DNA from: JBEKZD01 sp050013395
Lineage (GTDB): Bacteria; Verrucomicrobiota; Verrucomicrobiia; Palsa-1439
Assembly: GCA_050013395.1 (NCBI GenBank)
Contig: JBEKFI010000086.1
Location: 1-14,435, forward strand
Length of the DNA stretch: 14,435 nt
Reading direction: 5' to 3'
Positions 13,826 through 14,435 of this stretch are shown here, piece after piece. The notes under the pieces were generated by a model. That model saw only the letters and a list, made by a program, of their open reading frames with translations. It did no database searches and was not told the DNA's origin. The position numbers were made by a program, and so were the translations under genes. How positions within the stretch are numbered: the first letter of the stretch is position 1; each line of letters starts with the position of its first letter.

Positions 13826-13855
13826 CCGATGCGACGATTCATCCTCCAAAAGAGC

Positions 13856-13887
13856 AACGCAGGCGGGGACACGAACCCGCCTGCGTT
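13856..13887 (-). terminator. Strong hairpin terminator downstream of the right-edge gene
   Basis: A perfect 12-bp stem AACGCAGGCGGG/CCCGCCTGCGTT has an 8-nt loop. Read on the minus strand it is followed by GCTCTTTT, a short T-rich tail. It lies about 115 nt past the stop of the gene ending at 14001 and separates that gene from the restriction operon. Confidence 0.7.
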
Positions 13888-14000
13888 GATAGCTTCCAAC
13901 GCCTCGATCCGTGATCCGGAGCCGGATGCGCAGCAGGCAAGTTGAACGTCTGGGCTGCCTACCCGCGCAACCGGGGTTCGCGTTTCGAGGTGAACTACTG

Positions 14001-14435
14001 CTACTGCAGTTTCTTCTTCGCGTCTTCGGGCACTTCGACCTTGGTCGCGCCTATGTCTTTGATCTCGACGGTGGTCGTGCGGTCGACGTCCATGTTGTTC
14101 TCGTTGAAGCTGACGCTGCCTTGCACTTTGATTTCATACTTCGCGAGCACACCGTCCTTGAGCCAGAACCTCACCGAGCCTTTGGCATTGCTGACTGTGG
14201 GAGCCGGACCGCCGCCGCGCCGCCCGCCAAACGTAAGCAATCCTTTGGCGCCGTCTTCGGTCAGGTCGCCGACGTAGGCGTCCCCGTCCTTCTTGATTTC
14301 CTTTGCCTTGGCCACGAGGTCTGCGGCTTCCGCCGCAGGCGCCTTGAAGTTGCTCAACATTCGCGCCATGAACATGCCCGGACCGGGCTGGTCATCGGCG
14401 GACAACTCGGCCAGGGATTGCCAACCTTCCTGCAT
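14001..14435 (-). CDS. C-terminal part of an unrecognised protein (cut by window edge)
   Basis: The frame is open to the right edge; the ATG at 14435 is likely internal, since the first residues (MQEGWQSLAEL) read like mid-protein. The visible 144 residues combine a helical stretch (21-50), then beta-rich segments: KGLLTFGG, a glycine/arginine-rich linker, SVRFWLKDGVLAKYEIKVQG, TTTVEIKDIGATKVEVP, ending DAKKKLQ. Alternating strands with VRFWLKDG...YEIKVQG resemble lipoprotein or LolA-like periplasmic folds, but I do not recognise a named family. It has its own hairpin terminator at 13856-13887, so it is a separate unit from the restriction operon. Confidence 0.8.
   Translation of the reverse strand: MQEGWQSLAELSADDQPGPGMFMARMLSNFKAPAAEAADLVAKAKEIKKDGDAYVGDLTEDGAKGLLTFGGRRGGGPAPTVSNAKGSVRFWLKDGVLAKYEIKVQGSVSFNENNMDVDRTTTVEIKDIGATKVEVPEDAKKKLQ

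Overview
The window looks like accessory-rich chromosome from a high-GC Gram-negative bacterium, most likely a Verrucomicrobiota member (Pedosphaera/Limisphaerales-like). The basis is a membrane Ser/Thr kinase with a CPxC...CPACLL zinc ribbon, a secreted GxGYxYP protein, several families of palindromic intergenic repeats and the general gene style. This assignment is inference from protein style; no rRNA, tRNA or other marker gene is present.

Left region (1-3200, all minus strand): a signalling and envelope cluster. Reading leftward it holds three small membrane proteins (30, 126 and 68 aa), a 74-aa PLDc_N-type membrane protein followed 2 nt later by a 125-aa FHA protein, and a large membrane Ser/Thr kinase cut by the left edge. 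Three 31-bp motifs with conserved edges (CTGTAACC, 16-nt variable pyrimidine-rich spacer, TCTGTA) sit in front of the three transcription units, like promoters of one ECF sigma regulon. A kinase plus a phosphothreonine-binding FHA protein suggests a phospho-signalling circuit.

Middle region (3200-8700, plus strand): a YtrA-type GntR regulator whose inverted-repeat operator overlaps its own start codon is translationally coupled (ATGA) to a DUF1648/DUF5808 membrane protein, resembling autorepressor/SdpI-type modules. Next come an exported alpha/beta hydrolase with an N-terminal DUF3887-like domain and intact Ser-Asp-His residues, and a secreted GxGYxYP-family protein.

Right region (8750-13830, minus strand): a MmeI-like single-chain type IIL restriction-modification enzyme (959 aa, D-X9-E-X-K nuclease, DPACGSG and NPPF methylase motifs), followed 15 nt later by an unrecognised 377-aa protein with a C-terminal four-cysteine cluster, then a DUF2335-like membrane protein. 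This block lies between two same-orientation copies of a small inverted-repeat element; a third copy precedes the GntR gene. At the right edge is the C-terminal part of an unrecognised minus-strand protein with a strong hairpin terminator.

Besides the three inverted-repeat elements there are three unrelated palindromic repeats (1557-1619, 2681-2743, 4995-5074); one of them forms the C-terminus of the 126-aa protein.
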